Below the pieces are notes generated by a model that made no database searches, was not told where the DNA came from, and saw nothing but the letters and a program-made list of their open reading frames with translations. A DNA stretch of 64,000 nt, taken from assembly GCA_022494885.1 (NCBI GenBank), contig JAGVSM010001127.1:62001-126000 (forward strand). The letters are read 5' to 3'. The translations under genes were made by a program, and so were the position numbers. The DNA comes from Micrasema longulum (lineage: Eukaryota > Arthropoda > Insecta > Trichoptera > Brachycentridae). Positions 43,188 to 55,325 of the stretch are shown here, piece by piece (positions within the stretch are counted from its first letter, which is position 1; each line of letters opens with the position of its first letter).

Positions 43188-43510
43188 TTCTCTATGATTA
43201 CTGAATTGCCGAATGGAGCTTCTCGCTACTATCCGTGGCCCTGTTATAGATCCTGTCGTATATACAGATCCGGTGGCTTTTAAAAAGAATTTCAAGGCTT
43301 TTAAAAAGTTTTGTTATCATTTCGGCGAATTGATCATGTCCAATCAATTTAATCCCAATCAGTAAAAAATTCTCTCTCTTCTCAATCCTATGAAGTACAT
43401 ATAATGTACTTCTGGATCACTTTCTTTCAGCACAAAGATTTAAGGCTACCAGATTTCAGAGAGCTCCTTCAGGCATCTTTTTTCGTTTGACATCGAGCAA
43501 ATTTTCCGTG
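43188..43510 (-). repeat. Unclassified dispersed repeat R, copy 2
   Basis: Partner of 17080-17401 in the same orientation. Shared landmarks are GAGCTTCTCGCTACTATCCG, TTTCGGCGAATTGAT and GGCTACCAGATTTCAGAGAG. The minus-strand frame IGHDQFAEMITKLFK..NRATDSSEKL is preserved across the copies. Confidence 0.55.
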
Positions 43511-46425
43511 GAGGAGCTTATGTCCTCAAATGCGGTGTGCGGTATGTGGTGGGCAAACTGTCAAATTAATCAGAGAGATGATGTTCACAAAATCACAAAA
43601 AACACCCATTTACATATTAATCATATGTAAACATTTATAAACGTTTTCTGCAGATAACCTTTAAAAAAATCATCGCTTGCTACTGCCCTCCAAACACCCG
43701 AATACCATTTTTTATTGTTACTTTAAACTCTCTAATTAACTCTAAAATCATCTCTAGCCACCTTCAAGAAACGCCTAAAACATTATAATATGTCTCCAGA
43801 ATCCTGAATACCTTGAGTTTTTACTGCTTTTTTTCTTAAATGTTTTTTTTTATCCCTTTTTCTTACCTTGGTTCCTCTTTCTCCAGCCTTTCAAACCCAT
43901 TATCTGATCCCACATTCCTCATCATTTTATACATATAACATAATGCAGTTTTTCAAATTTTTATTATGCTCATATGTGCAAGCCTTATCTCCCAATTAAA
44001 AAAATAGCTGTTAGATTTAATTAATTCGTTTTTTTTTAATTTATGTTTCTGTTTTTTATGTATATTTATGTTTTTTTAGTACAAAATTTTGACCATTTTT
44101 TTCTTTTGACTAGTCTATTTTTTTATTAGCTGGAATACATTGCTTTTAGCAATAAGTCCGCCAAAGTACTTTTTTTTTTACTTGAAGTTTAAAATATATT
44201 AATAAACCGATTTTCAAAAACCGCGATATTAATTTGATTTTACTATGCTGCTTTCGTTGCCCCTTCATTCTTCCTCATGAACACATTGCAAACACGATTA
44301 ATGGTGAAAATTGTGTTTACTTGTGTTTAATTCTGTTACAAACGTATATTTTTATTATCACTTCTTTTTACACACAACACACCTATTCTAAAAACTCTTT
44401 TTTTTTGCTGTATTTGGCCCTAGTGAGATGCCACGATTGGCGCCAATTTGTATTTTTCATTACTCTCAACAATCACTTATGTTCTTTATTACTCAGAAAT
44501 GTCACATGTACATAAAATGAACATTACTTTTCCAAAGCAATGTATGTCACGGAAAGCTACAGAATATTACTTAAATAAAAGAAAACATCGATAAAGCCGG
44601 ACAAAGAAAACCATAAACAAAGGATTAGTTTCAATTTATTACTAGTAATAAACCACACACTTTAATAAATTTTTCCTATTATAGGAATGACGTCACTAGT
44701 TGCATTGCATCCTCGCGGAGCTAAAACTTTAAGTAATAGATTGCTGGAAAGTCCTTGGGAAAAAGAAGTTCAGAATTTTTCATTGTAAAACCCGCAGTCT
44801 TCCTTCCGGGTTTGATTAATTAATCAAATACAAAGGATGTTCATTGTTTGAAATTACGATCATTTGTAAAAGCTCCACTTACTTATTTACTGTTTAAACT
44901 TTAAATTTTTGGTTTAATTTATTTTCTGGGGAATCATACAGCTTAATACTGAAACATTATCATGAACAATAAATAGTTTCAATTAAATTAAATGGCAAAT
45001 ACACGATTTCCCGGATAAAAAAAATTAAATGTTTAAATTTTCTTTCGAATTACGCGTTTAATCAGGAATTACGCGTTTAATGAGGAATTCCAGCCCAATC
45101 CGGAATTATTTTTTAAAATTATTTTCGTGTACACGTGAATATTTAAAAATTTTGGAGTAGGATAAAATATCTCAAAAACGCAAGCAAAAATAAATAAAAA
45201 ATGTTAAAAATAGTATTCATTTTAAAATCGTAAATAATGACGTCACTCCTTATATCTACGTGTAGTATTTCCGATTTCCGCTTTAAAGCCACCTTGTAAG
45301 GAACGTTTTGACCATAGAAAAAAAATAGTAAAATTTGTGATTGGTAATTTGGCGGCGAATAATTCGATTACGATCTACGACCTGAAATCCGGCAAATAAT
45401 ACTTTGTTGACATTTCAACCAGAGATTATGTCAACTTTTTAGGTTTTTCTAAATCGAAACGTTCGTAAAAACAACCGTAACATAGAAATGAGCTAATTAC
45501 GATCAACTTAATGAAGTAATCAAAGCAATATTCCATAGATTCTTCTCAGTTTTGTTATTGGCTGGAGAAATACAATCTACCGCGGTCAGTGAAAGCAAGA
45601 ACGCCAACCGTTTCATGACGTCACTTCTGAAAAGTGACACACTGATTATAGTCATTTGGCGCGGTATTTGATAAATGTAACTTTAAAAAATCATATCTTT
45701 GTAAATAACGCACAAATATATATATATATATATATATAAATACATATTTTTGATTAGTTGAATAGTACGCTTATAGAAAAAAAATAATTAGAAAACAGTG
45801 GAGTTCCTCATTATTACGCATAATTACTTTAACCATTTGGTTTTACTTTTGATACTTATTTTTAAATATGGAAAAAAACTAACAAAACTTGTGTTTAAAA
45901 AACTTAAATAAAGAGGAATAATTTAACAATATTTGCGGATGTGGTTGTATGTGTGTACGTATGGGATATGCGGGGAGGAGAAGGGATGGGAGATTCATAG
46001 TAAAAATTTGTGATCGTTGGCTTGACATTATGAAGGAAATTTGTATGTTTCCAATATTAAAAGGAAAGTTTCTGTAGTGAATAATGTATTTTCGGTTCAT
46101 TGCCAAGCACCTTAATAAAATTTGACGAAATCGTTTTTATGTACATTTCTAGATTCAACCAACCATTTGAATGTTTATCGATAGACTTCTATTTTTATTA
46201 TACTTTTTTACATTTAAACTTTGAATAGATTGTAAAACCTTTTGTCAATCTTGCAATTATAGTTTCTTGTGGGTTCATTTCCCTCAAATTGGTCTCAGAT
46301 ATTACTCGGATTTTACAAAGCTTTAATCGATTAAACTTATTTTATAGAAACAATATCGCTTTTTTTTTCCTTTTTTTTTATTTTGCTGTTGCGTTGACAT
46401 TGCTTATTTATTTCACTCACACATA
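43511..46425. other. Long AT-rich region with three TGACGTCA sites and a TA microsatellite
   Basis: Perfect TGACGTCA occurs at 44688, 45238 and 45616. The region 45230-45660 is somewhat GC-richer and may be a MITE. A (TA)n tract lies at 45717-45738. Minus- and plus-strand ORFs of 60-95 codons here have no recognisable motifs. Confidence 0.4.
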
Positions 46426-46654
46426 CAGTAGTGAAATTTATTCTGGACACTGAAAAATTCTTTAAAATTTCACAGTTATTCACCATTCTAACTTTATTTT
46501 CACTTATATTTTATATTCTAATCAAAGCTGTATTTATACAATTAAAAATATTTTATCGATAAACTTTTAATATATTAATAAAATTTTCAATTGAATAATT
46601 TACAAACTCGCTGAAGGGTGTGAAAAACAATTAGTATTTCTGCTAACTAACTTA

Positions 46655-47012
46655 ACTTCACAAACGTCGACTGATGGAAGAATTGAAGAAACATAGATGT
46701 TCTGATAAATGTTCTGCTATTTTTTTACAATTCACTTTCTAATGATCTAAAAAATATACAAAATTTGTACGTACTTAAAAAACACCTAAATAAAACATGT
46801 CTGACAGCCCGTGTGACGAGTGATATGTAATGTTATTTTATTGATTTTTTTTATATAATTAAACTTTTGTTTTATTATATATAATATCCCCTCATACCAG
46901 CACTTTTGCTGATTGGGAATATTTCGTACAAATAAAATATGTAGTAAAATGTAATATGTAAAGTTTAAAAACCTTGTATTATGTTATAAATAAATAAATA
47001 AATAATTTTTTT
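46655..47012 (+). pseudogene. LINE 3' end nested in the Tc1 element
   Basis: One frame reads FFYNSLSNDLKNIQNLYVLKK followed by HLNKT. This matches the (L)YNSLPxxLKxxxxxxxFKxxLK end of CR1-like or related ORF2. The 3' region ends in ATAAATAAATAAATAAAT at about 46987-47008. Confidence 0.6.
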
Positions 47013-47022
47013 TTTAAATCCA

Positions 47023-47165
47023 TGCAGAATAGTGAATGTTACACAGTGTGTAAAGTGGCCATCTGAAACAGCCAATGACAGGTCATAAGCCATAAAGATG
47101 CCTAGACTTCTATATTCCCTTCTCTAAAATGTTCTTCATCTCTGTTGTAATACGTCGAAATTAGT
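47023..47165 (-). mobile_element. Inverted-repeat MITE, copy 3 (one arm missing)
   Basis: Reverse orientation relative to 8536-8731. It keeps the CCAATGACAGGTCATAAGCC core and one complete arm (GATGCCTAGACTTCTATATT...TTCATCTCTG). The other arm is truncated beside the LINE tail. Confidence 0.6.
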
Positions 47166-47299
47166 ATTTCTTTGTATATCTATTGTTTTTTAGAACCGTT
47201 TCGACTTATCAAGGCATTAAGTGCAGCAGGCATTGCAATTTTTAAGTGCAATCACATGGAACCTGAACAGGATGATGGCTTCAATTAGTTTTTTTTTTT

Positions 47300-48115
47300 C
47301 GATATCCCACTACTATCAAATAAAACCATAGATTTTCTATTGTATTTAAATCCGAATATAACCTGGCCAAGGCAGGACAGTTCTGTGGTGGTCACTGAAC
47401 CACTTTGTGCGACTCCTGGCTGTATGGTATGGTACTCCGTCCTGCTGAAAGATGCACTTGCGTGGGTCTCCGAATAAATCCTCGATTGTAGGCAACAGTT
47501 TCGCCTCTAATACTGCTATTTGGCCCTTTTTTGCATTGACGTTGTCCTCAACGATAACTAGCCATCAATCCATGCTATCCCATAACATTGCACTGACTGA
47601 GTGCTTCATAGTGGCCGTGGTACATATGTATAAAATAAACTTCACCCCATTATAGCCGAAGATGCTAATTTTGGGCACGTTGCTCTGAGTAACCTTTCAC
47701 TAATCTTTTCTCGTCCACTCGTATATCAGAGCTTAGTCGATGTATTTCTACACCTGTTTCTGGTTCAGATACAGCTTTTTTTAAAAGAGTTTTTGCTCGC
47801 AAACCATTTTTACAATGTTTTTTACAAAAAAAATCTCTCACAAACTTGTTCACCATGTGTTTTGATGATGTGGTTAATGCATTTTGTAGATTTTAATAGT
47901 TTTGCACGGCGTAACACAAATTATGCGCATATCCTGTTCTGTTTCTTAGACTTTCTTCCATCTCTTGGAGCTGATTTTATCGATTTAGTGTTCGTAACCC
48001 GTATGGAGAGTTTTTTACACCTCATTTTGTTGCTTCACCTTATAGGTGTACCCTTCTTCACAATGGGCCATGGTTTTTTTCCCCTCCCAGGTAACTGATC
48101 GACACGTTTCGAGCC
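47300..48115 (-). pseudogene. Tc1-like transposase relic
   Basis: The minus-strand translation in several frames shows the expected order. An N-terminal GR(G)KKT block lies near 48080. NGLRAKTLLKKAV and a damaged W-x-x-V-L-F-S-D-E-S-like segment lie near 47690. IFQQDGVPYHTARS near 47440 contains the second catalytic Asp. LNTIENLWFYL near 47345 contains the third acidic residue of the DDE triad. Stops and at least three frameshifts separate the blocks. A truncated or active enzyme is excluded. Confidence 0.75.
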
Positions 48116-48494
48116 ATTTTAGTTGTTTCACAATTTTACTCACTATCCTCACAAGTCCTCACTTATTGAAATGCAAAACCAGGCTAAAGCAATAATGAAA
48201 CCTTTTGTAAAGGTTGCAAATGTCTTCCTGATTGATTATTGGGAAAAAATTACATACGTTCTGTGATTGACAAAACCGTCAACCCGAAAATAGGTTGGCT
48301 TGTTTAACATGTGGTTTGTTATTTTTTAAATATAAAAATTCATTCGAAAATGTTATGTACAAACATTGCAGTCAACCAAAAAATTAAAAGTATGAATTTG
48401 ACCTTGAAAAATACACATTTTCCACACAAATATCAAACAGATAATTTTTTTAATTTAAAGTGTCCAGAATTAATTAAATCATAGCCGATATTTC

Positions 48495-49689
48495 AACTTG
48501 TTAATGTACTAAATTTAACAATTCATACAATGCCTCAATCTTACAATTTTAAAATTCTTATTTATACTGAAATGTATTTTTTTTTCTTCAAAAAAAAATA
48601 TTAGTTATATATAGTTTTTAAAAAAATATTTGTTTCACAATTTGCCTTCAAAATTGAACTTGTAACTAAAGATTTTTATCGAAACAAATAAACGCCGATT
48701 TTTTTTTTAGTTTAGTTAAACAAAACATTAATTCCAATGAAAAAGGTATTTGCAACGTTTGCCTTGTACAACTATACTTTTACATTTTTGGCCTATTTTT
48801 TCGTTCTCAGGAAAAATATTTGTTACGTGTATGTGAGTAATGTTAGGAAAAAGGACTCAAATAGACTAGTGTGATGATGTATTATGACAAAATATACTTT
48901 CTCTCTGGATGAAAGCTTACTTCAGAAAATTAGATGAAAAAAATACAATGAACGTCTAACAAGACTGAGTTACATATTTAAAACTGCTATTTTTCTGTCA
49001 AAAACATCAAATCAATTGTCCTAAAATTGTTTATTCTGCAGAGAAAATTGATCAAATAAATAACAAAAGACCCCTTATAACTTACAACTCCAATTGCAGC
49101 GCATTTTGATATTTTAATACATTGAGACAAGATTCCAAAATCAGACGAAATTCTAGAATATATGAAATGTATATAATAAAAAATAAATCATTTCTTTAGA
49201 CATCGAAGCGTGAAACTTTATTAAACTCTTCTGTGACTGTGATGTCACACTAGTCTACATACGATGCAAGACTTGATATATCTCTCTTATTCTTTTAAAT
49301 GATGAATTTCTATTTTTTGTTACCTTCAAATGAACATTTTCACACCGGATTTGGAAAGTAAAATTTGTAAAACTGTACTTGATTTTAATAATATAAAAAA
49401 TATTGGTCTTTGCTACGTGAAGAATAAATGTGACAATAAAATATAAAATATATAAAAGAAAGAGCACGAATATAAAACTTATAACTATTAAGAAAGAAAC
49501 GCTTTTTAGTGGCCGCTGTTTGTGAGAAAAGAGATTCGGTCAGTTATTGACAGTGATAGAAAATTACCGGCGTATTTATGATTTTTAATTTATTTTTAAT
49601 AACTAGGCTACATTTTATGTTTAATTTTATAAATTGTAAAAAAGGAATTATTTACCACAGACTTTTAAGAGTTAATATATTGTTGTGTG
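48495..49689. other. AT-rich spacer
   Basis: No gene or repeat assigned. Confidence 0.4.
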
Positions 49690-49985
49690 ACCAGGTGGAT
49701 AAAAAATAAATACAGTTCTGTGTAAGAAGTACATAGAACCAAAACCTTGGACAAGTGTTTTCGACTTGATGGCTGCTCTCAGGTAAAAATTCTGAACAAA
49801 GAAATTTAGCGTAGATAAATCCACCTCGCCTTGTAGTGGATAGCGGGTTCACCTACAATTTTTAAGTCCCTGGGTTTGATTCCTGGCAGAGTCGACGTGA
49901 AATAGTAATTTTAGAGGTTTTTTAAACTGCAGTATACCATTGTTCCTGGACTGGCACCTGAAGCGTAGGAAAAATAACCTTACCT
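49690..49985 (+). repeat. SINE family B, most complete copy
   Basis: Upstream part: ACAGTTCTGTGTAAG, GGACAAGTGTTTTCGACTTG, GGCTGCTCTCAGG. tRNA-like part: CCTCGCCTTGTAGTGGATAG (box A) and GGGTTTGATTCCTGG (box B). Tail: GTTCCTGGACTGGCACCTGA near 49943. It defines the order of the blocks seen in the fragmentary copies. Confidence 0.65.
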
Positions 49986-50889
49986 TAACTGGGTACGGAA
50001 AGAGAAATAATTATGAAATAGTGAGATACCCCTGCATTTGGCGAACTAATACAGTGCGGATAAAAAAAATGTTATGGTGTGACGTCGAAATTCGTTGCTC
50101 GAAATATAAAGATTGTTTGCAAGAGGCACGAAATAAAAAAAAATGCCATTAAGACGATATTCGGTGGCTGGGAATTTTGATAAAAATGTATTGGAACATT
50201 TTTTTTCTGTCACTCTCTCGTAAATGCCTGTCCAATACTATGCGGAAAACACAACTGTACGTTGAATTGATGATTAGGGTGGTTCGATTTATATTTTTTT
50301 GGAAATTGAAAACGGTCCTATGCGGAAAAAATGTTCTAAAGCCTACAGATTACGAGAAAAATAAAAGAAAAAAATATTTTTCGATAAGATTTGCCGCAAG
50401 ACTGTTAAAGTTTAGGTATTTTGACATTTTCATGGTAGTTTTAAAAAAATATATTATTTTGAGTAAGAAAATTTTTTAATATTTTTTTTAGTAATTATTT
50501 CAAAGATAAAACATAAACAAATTAGGTACAATTTTTTTTTAGCAATAATTTGTATTACGCAGCTTCAGAAATTCCAGTTGACGGTTATTACTAGTCTTAA
50601 ATACTGGCAATTTTTTTCTAAATTTTTACTATTTTTTATTAACCTGTTTCTTTTTTGGTTTCTGCAGACAGAAACTGATGCTTTCGTAAGTATTTTTACA
50701 ATTCGTGTGGCTTGACTGTGCTAGGAAAACCCCTTGGTGGAAGGTAGTATGGCCATAACCGATTTGGTTGTTTTTTTAAGAAAAAGTATCAAATTGATTT
50801 GTTTTGTGTCAGTACTTTTGACATTTTTCAAAAACAGTTTTTTTTTATAAAAAAAGAAAAATGTTGGCGTTCTAATGATTTACCCAAAT
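49986..50889. other. AT-rich spacer with unassigned 100-codon ORF
   Basis: The plus-strand ORF 50177-50479 is lysine-, phenylalanine- and tyrosine-rich with no motif. I treat it as chance in AT-rich DNA. An AGGGTGGTTCGATTTATATT block near 50277 resembles a MITE start but has no partner that I found. Confidence 0.35.
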
Positions 50890-51040
50890 ATTTCAATTCT
50901 GTTGATCATTTTCAACGAGTTGTATGTATTACTCACTATTAGAAAATGAAAGTCGAATTGGGGTAGATAGGGGTTCGAACCTCGGACCTCTGATCCGTGA
51001 GACTGCAACTCTAGCCATGGGACCACAACCCGATTCATTG
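50890..51040 (-). repeat. tRNA-derived SINE family C
   Basis: Read on the minus strand: ATCGGGTTGTGGTCCCATGG (box A region), CCGAGGTTCGAACCCC (box B), then ACAACTCGTTGAAAATG in the tail, as in the copy at 31962-32140. Confidence 0.7.
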
Positions 51041-52024
51041 TCTTATCTTACCGTTATCTTATTTTTTTATTGCCGGCGAAAAGATTTTTAAGTCCGAGTA
51101 AACAAAAAACTTTTTCTTTTATTTTTTTAATTATTTCATTTTTACTGTCATATTTTATTTATTTTTTACGTGTGGAATGATGCGGAGTAGCTATTTCAAT
51201 TTACTCTTTTTTTCTTATTTTTTTGACATTGTATTTAGCAATGTATAGAAAACTATAATTGACCTATAAATTTGGTTTATTTGTTATTTTTTTGTTAAAA
51301 TGGCTGCTGTTTTTTTTAATAAATAAAATAAATAAAAATAATTATAGTGTACGTCCGAAGACGACAGATAAATTCGGGCGCTTTCTACGGTTTTTGGATA
51401 GACCCAGTTTCGATAGTAAATAATTTATCAATAAAACTAACTTTAACTTACTATAGAAACGACACAATAGTGAATATCTAAAATGCGTAAAAAAAAACTG
51501 CTCTAGTGCTATAATCCAAGGAGAAAATGCGGGAATTCGTTTGTATAAGGAAAAGTCAGTTGAATTGTTTGAAATATAAAAGAATATCAAATACGCGTAA
51601 TTTTATACTTCAAATGATTCCTCTTAAACTGTTAACATCTTGCGATTATATTAATTCTTTTTTTCCTTTTAGAATTTTCAACTTCGTCAGAGAGTTTAAT
51701 CTGGCGTGACAATTCAACCAATCGTGAATTTCTGGAATGATGAAAAGTTCAACCAGATACTTAATTGTTTCAAAAAGTTAATAACTACCTTCCGGGTTAA
51801 TTAATAAAGTGCCAGTAGTTATGAACCCTATCATGGTTTAATTACTTACTTAATTCAACGCACACCGACCGTTGTCAATCTTTTGTTAATTAGTTTCGAT
51901 TTTGGAATTGAGACCGTGCTGCATCATGTAAATAATATTTATTTTACTAGCCGTAAAGTGGAGTGTCTCGAGGTAAGAAAAGTTCATTCTATTGTCCTCA
52001 CTTTCAGGTTTTTTTTTTTTTTCA
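51041..52024. other. AT-rich spacer
   Basis: No gene recognised. T-tracts at 52010-52030 precede the SINE. Confidence 0.4.
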
Positions 52025-52198
52025 TTTTTTTGCACCACAACAGGCCAGGAGGCCTAATTTCAGTGGTGATTTACATCACAGAGCTTAGCCCAGGCTTGAG
52101 AAAAATCACATTTTTAATTTTTGTGTTCTCACTGGGAATTGAACCCGGAACCTTCCGTGCGTGAGTCAAGCATCTTGACCACTACACCACGGAGTCAA
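52025..52198 (-). repeat. tRNA-derived SINE family A, near full length
   Basis: Shares GCACCACAACAGGCCAGGAG, GCCCAGGCTTGAGAAAAATC, the reversed box B and the head CACTACACCACGGAG with the 32.8-kb copy. The distal two bases of the head differ. Confidence 0.75.
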
Positions 52199-52229
52199 AT
52201 TTTAAAATTTCATTTTCAACATGAAATAA

Positions 52230-52330
52230 AAAAAGGATCAATTCATTAGTTACGTAAACCTTGACGAAGAAGCTTGTTTGCTTTGAAACCGGTCGGTGGA
52301 AAAAAAAAAAAAAATAGTGGTTAAAAACAA
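52230..52330 (+). repeat. Hairpin repeat family 2, best copy
   Basis: GGATCAATTCATTAGTTACG, then AAACCTTGACGAAGAAGC, a TTGTTT loop, GCTTTGAAACCGGTCGGTGG, then an A-tract and ATAGTGG. GAAGC pairs with GCUUU. The upstream ACC can pair with the GGU that follows the ACCGGTC. Confidence 0.6.
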
Positions 52331-53494
52331 AAACTTTTTCGTATTTAACTGCGTACAAGTATATTTATTTTATGCATCAAATATCAAAAGATGCATAAAA
52401 AATCCTAAATTAAAAATACAGCTGTTTTTTAATGGGGAGATGGGCTTGCACATATAAACATAAATTTTAGTACATTTCAATAAAAACCCTAGTCATTTCT
52501 AATGATAAAACTTCATTCTCAAAATATACTGCAAAAGGATTTTTTTAAATATATTTTTTTGGGAAAAATAACAGTTGTTACATAAAAATATTAAATATAA
52601 AAAATAGTACTTACATTCATCCAGTTAAAGTTTTTCACAAATATAATGAGAGTACATGTTACACAGTAAAGAGAAAAAAATAATATATTGTATAAGACAA
52701 CAATATGAAGGTTAAGGGATAAGGTAATAGAGTGGGGGAGTAGAGGAGAGGGATTTTCATAATATAGTTTAATAAATTGTAAAAGTGGGCTCATAACTAT
52801 GGTCTTATTATAAATGCAAAAAAATACTAAATGCTTATACATGTTATTTCCTCATGCAAAAAAATATGTTTTGCCTAATATTATTGCCCATTGCACAAAT
52901 TGCCTACATGAGAGTATCTCTAACTAGTGTAATAGTGAACCTATAACATTTGTAGAGAACAAGTATCTAAGTCATCTTTTATTTTGCCTTAAAGCACTAT
53001 GAAAATATTTATTTTACTTTAGAATCAATTATAAGATAAAGCATAAAGTCGTGAGCACATTTAACTAAAACGAATATGAAAATGATGCAGGGTTTACAGT
53101 TTTCTATAGTTAAGAGAATTGTACCAGCAAAGATTTACCGACAAATAAGTTATAAAGTTCTCCTGAACAAAACACTTAAAACTCTGCCAGTTCGAGGATT
53201 ACTATGGCTTTGCATCATTTTAAAACAATTTAATAATGATAATTAAAAAATTCCTCTCAAACATAACAATAATACACGCTTCACCTATAATGATGGTTTA
53301 GTAGTACCAAAAATATGTAAAAAGTATGGAAACAGAACTCTACTATTTAGTACCTTGCATTTGTAATTTATTGAGTATTTATTGAAAAGAGTGGCTACTC
53401 GACCAAAAGTTGATATATGAATCTCTTCTTATTGTTATTTGGCATAATATTATTTATTACTCTAATTTCTTTCTATAGTATAGAGTAAGTTTAT
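52331..53494. other. AT-rich spacer
   Basis: No gene. The stretch 53080-53370 is less AT-biased but shows no motif. Confidence 0.4.
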
Positions 53495-53499
53495 AGAAA

Positions 53500-53770
53500 C
53501 CATGAAGAAGGGTACTGTGTTCTTTGGACATATTGCTAGACGTGAGCCAGATAATCTAGAAAAGGCAAAAATGTCTGGCCGAGTTGAAGGTAGGAGAAGC
53601 CGGGGTAGAATCCCATATAGATGGACTGACCAAATAAAGGTGGCTACGGGGCTAAAATTTGATGAGTCAGTTCGTCGGGCTGAGGACAGACTGGAGTAGA
53701 ACAGACTAATCAGAGGTGTTCATGGTGATCACGATCCTCAGCATTGAGGGACCGACTTGTTAGAAGAATG
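53500..53770 (+). pseudogene. RTE-like LINE ORF2 C-terminal relic
   Basis: The frame 53502-53699 encodes FFGHIARREPDNLEKAKMSG, then a GRRSRGRIPYRWTDQIK block, then AEDRLE. A TAG at 53697 replaces the Trp expected in the W-(N/R) position, after which the same frame goes on NRLIRGVHGDHDPQH. This is the standard end of RTE-type ORF2 with one nonsense mutation, and it is among the better preserved pieces in the window. Confidence 0.75.
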
Positions 53771-53984
53771 GAAACCATATCCTCATTATCATTTCAACAG
53801 TATTTTTATATTTTTGTATTGACTTCAATGATGCTATTATTTTGTATATTTGATAACGTTTGTAACTAAATTTGTTTAATTTATATTTTAATGTTTATAT
53901 CTGATTATTTTTATTTGTTACCTTCTTCGGAATTTCATTATTTATTTCTTTAAATGAATTGTTATTTTATTGCATCATATGTTA
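53771..53984. other. AT-rich spacer
   Basis: Nothing recognised. Confidence 0.4.
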
Positions 53985-54175
53985 TTATACATATCTTCCC
54001 AGAAATCAAACCCGGGACCTTTAGTATAGTAGGCGAACGTACTCACCACTACACAACAAGGCAGACTTATCTCCACTCGATTTCTTTATTCAGGATTTTT
54101 GCCTTAGAGTTAACATCGAGTCAAAAGCAACACAACTGTTCGTATTCTTAACCCACCCGCACTTAAGTATCATAA
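53985..54175 (-). repeat. tRNA-derived SINE family B
   Basis: Read on the minus strand it contains CCTTGTTGTGTAGTGGTGAG (box A), CCCGGGTTTGATTTCTGG (box B) and the upstream CATCGAGT..TTGACTCGATG-type block. Orientation is opposite to the 49.7-kb copy. Confidence 0.65.
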
Positions 54176-54939
54176 ATTACTTTTTTTTTTGGTTTGCAAA
54201 TAGATTTACATTTATATTTTTTATTTATTTGTGGGTGTGGCCACTTTACTGGAAATGTGAGTGTATTATTTATAGTTTAAATAAGAGTACTTTCACATCG
54301 ATCATATTAATATAAATTATTAGAAAGAATTTGTTTTTAATATCGTGACTGAAATATTTGATTAGAACCCTTTTACAAAATGATTAGTTGAGCAATAAAT
54401 AATTGTCTAACCGGGTATAGTCAAGACTTTATAATTGTTATGTATTTTTAAATATTTTTAATAGGGTTTTTGGCCTGTCATGACACTTTGAAAAATATTA
54501 AAATAATGTTCACGCATTTTAAACAGACGCCTTACACACTTTTTCAAAATAACAAAGTGGTCATCATAAGTCTTTTTACGTGGTATAAAACCATGTAAAA
54601 AACCATTAGCCAGGAATTTTCCAGTTTAAAGAAAAGCCAAATTGCTTAATTCGTTCGCTCGCAAACTTTTGAGCTTTGTCAACGTTTGAAGAGAGCACTT
54701 TTAACATATTTTTTCAGAACCTCTCTTTAATTTAATAAAAGGCGCGTATTTTTTATAATTCCCTTATTTATGTTTAGTTCTGAAACGTGATTGCCATTTT
54801 TTTTTGTGGACATTACCTTTCCAAACTAAAATACGATTAGAAAATATTCTTCAATCTTTCAAATTAACTTTTATGTTACTCAGTGTCAGTTAATAGTTAC
54901 CGTATTTTTGCATAAACTTCTCATCAAGAGATATGCATT
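54176..54939. other. AT-rich spacer
   Basis: A weak MITE-core-like TTTTTGGCCTGTCATGACAC lies near 54471. No gene. Confidence 0.35.
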
Positions 54940-55325
54940 GTTCACGCAAAAACAGGACAATACTGCATTGTCCCACCTTTGGACCTATTGTTCTAGTATA
55001 AACAGATATTTGAAGGACGAGACAATGAACCAAGACATTGCTCTAAAGATAGGTGGGCAGGCTGTTTACGCAGGACCATGGCTTACCTCCGCCAATTCGC
55101 ATATTCTTTTTGTCAGCATTCGTCGAATTGTTGTATTTTCCCACTGTCATGGCCTGCGATGTCGAGGCCATTCGTGGAGCTGAGATAGAGCAGTTTATTG
55201 TATTTTATTTTGTATTTTTTGCGTGTAATCCTTGCTCTTTATTTGAGCCGTCTTTTGTAAGTCATAACTTATGTTCATTTATGAGTAAGGGCTGTTCTCG
55301 AATAAAGCCTTTGTATTTCTAATGT
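54940..55325 (+). repeat. GC-richer segment ending with a polyadenylation signal
   Basis: Composition is clearly different from the flanks. GAATAAAGCC lies at 55298-55307, about 10 bp before the end of the compositionally distinct block. Two overlapping 90-codon ORFs show no conserved motif. It could be a solo LTR or a 3' UTR of a retroelement. I did not find matching TG..CA ends. Confidence 0.35.

Larger units (their letters stand above)
46426..48494 (-). mobile_element. Tc1-like element with nested insertions
   Basis: The left end ACAGTAGTG..TTATTCTGGACACT (46428-46453) is matched in reverse at the right end by AGTGTCCAGAATTAATT (48469-48485). The outermost bases are degraded. The transposase remnant is on the minus strand. 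A LINE 3' end (46655-47012) and a MITE (47023-47165) sit inside, so the Tc1 copy is older than both. Confidence 0.65.

Noticed and set aside
47793..48098. Plus-strand ORF of 101 codons
   Set aside because: Antisense to the Tc1 transposase relic.
50177..50479. 100-codon plus-strand ORF
   Set aside because: Composition follows AT-rich DNA (Lys, Phe, Tyr, Ile), with no motif, no splice context and no repeat copies.
54908..55322. Two overlapping ORFs of about 90 codons
   Set aside because: They lie in different frames of the same GC-richer block and show no motifs. The block looks like retroelement noncoding sequence.
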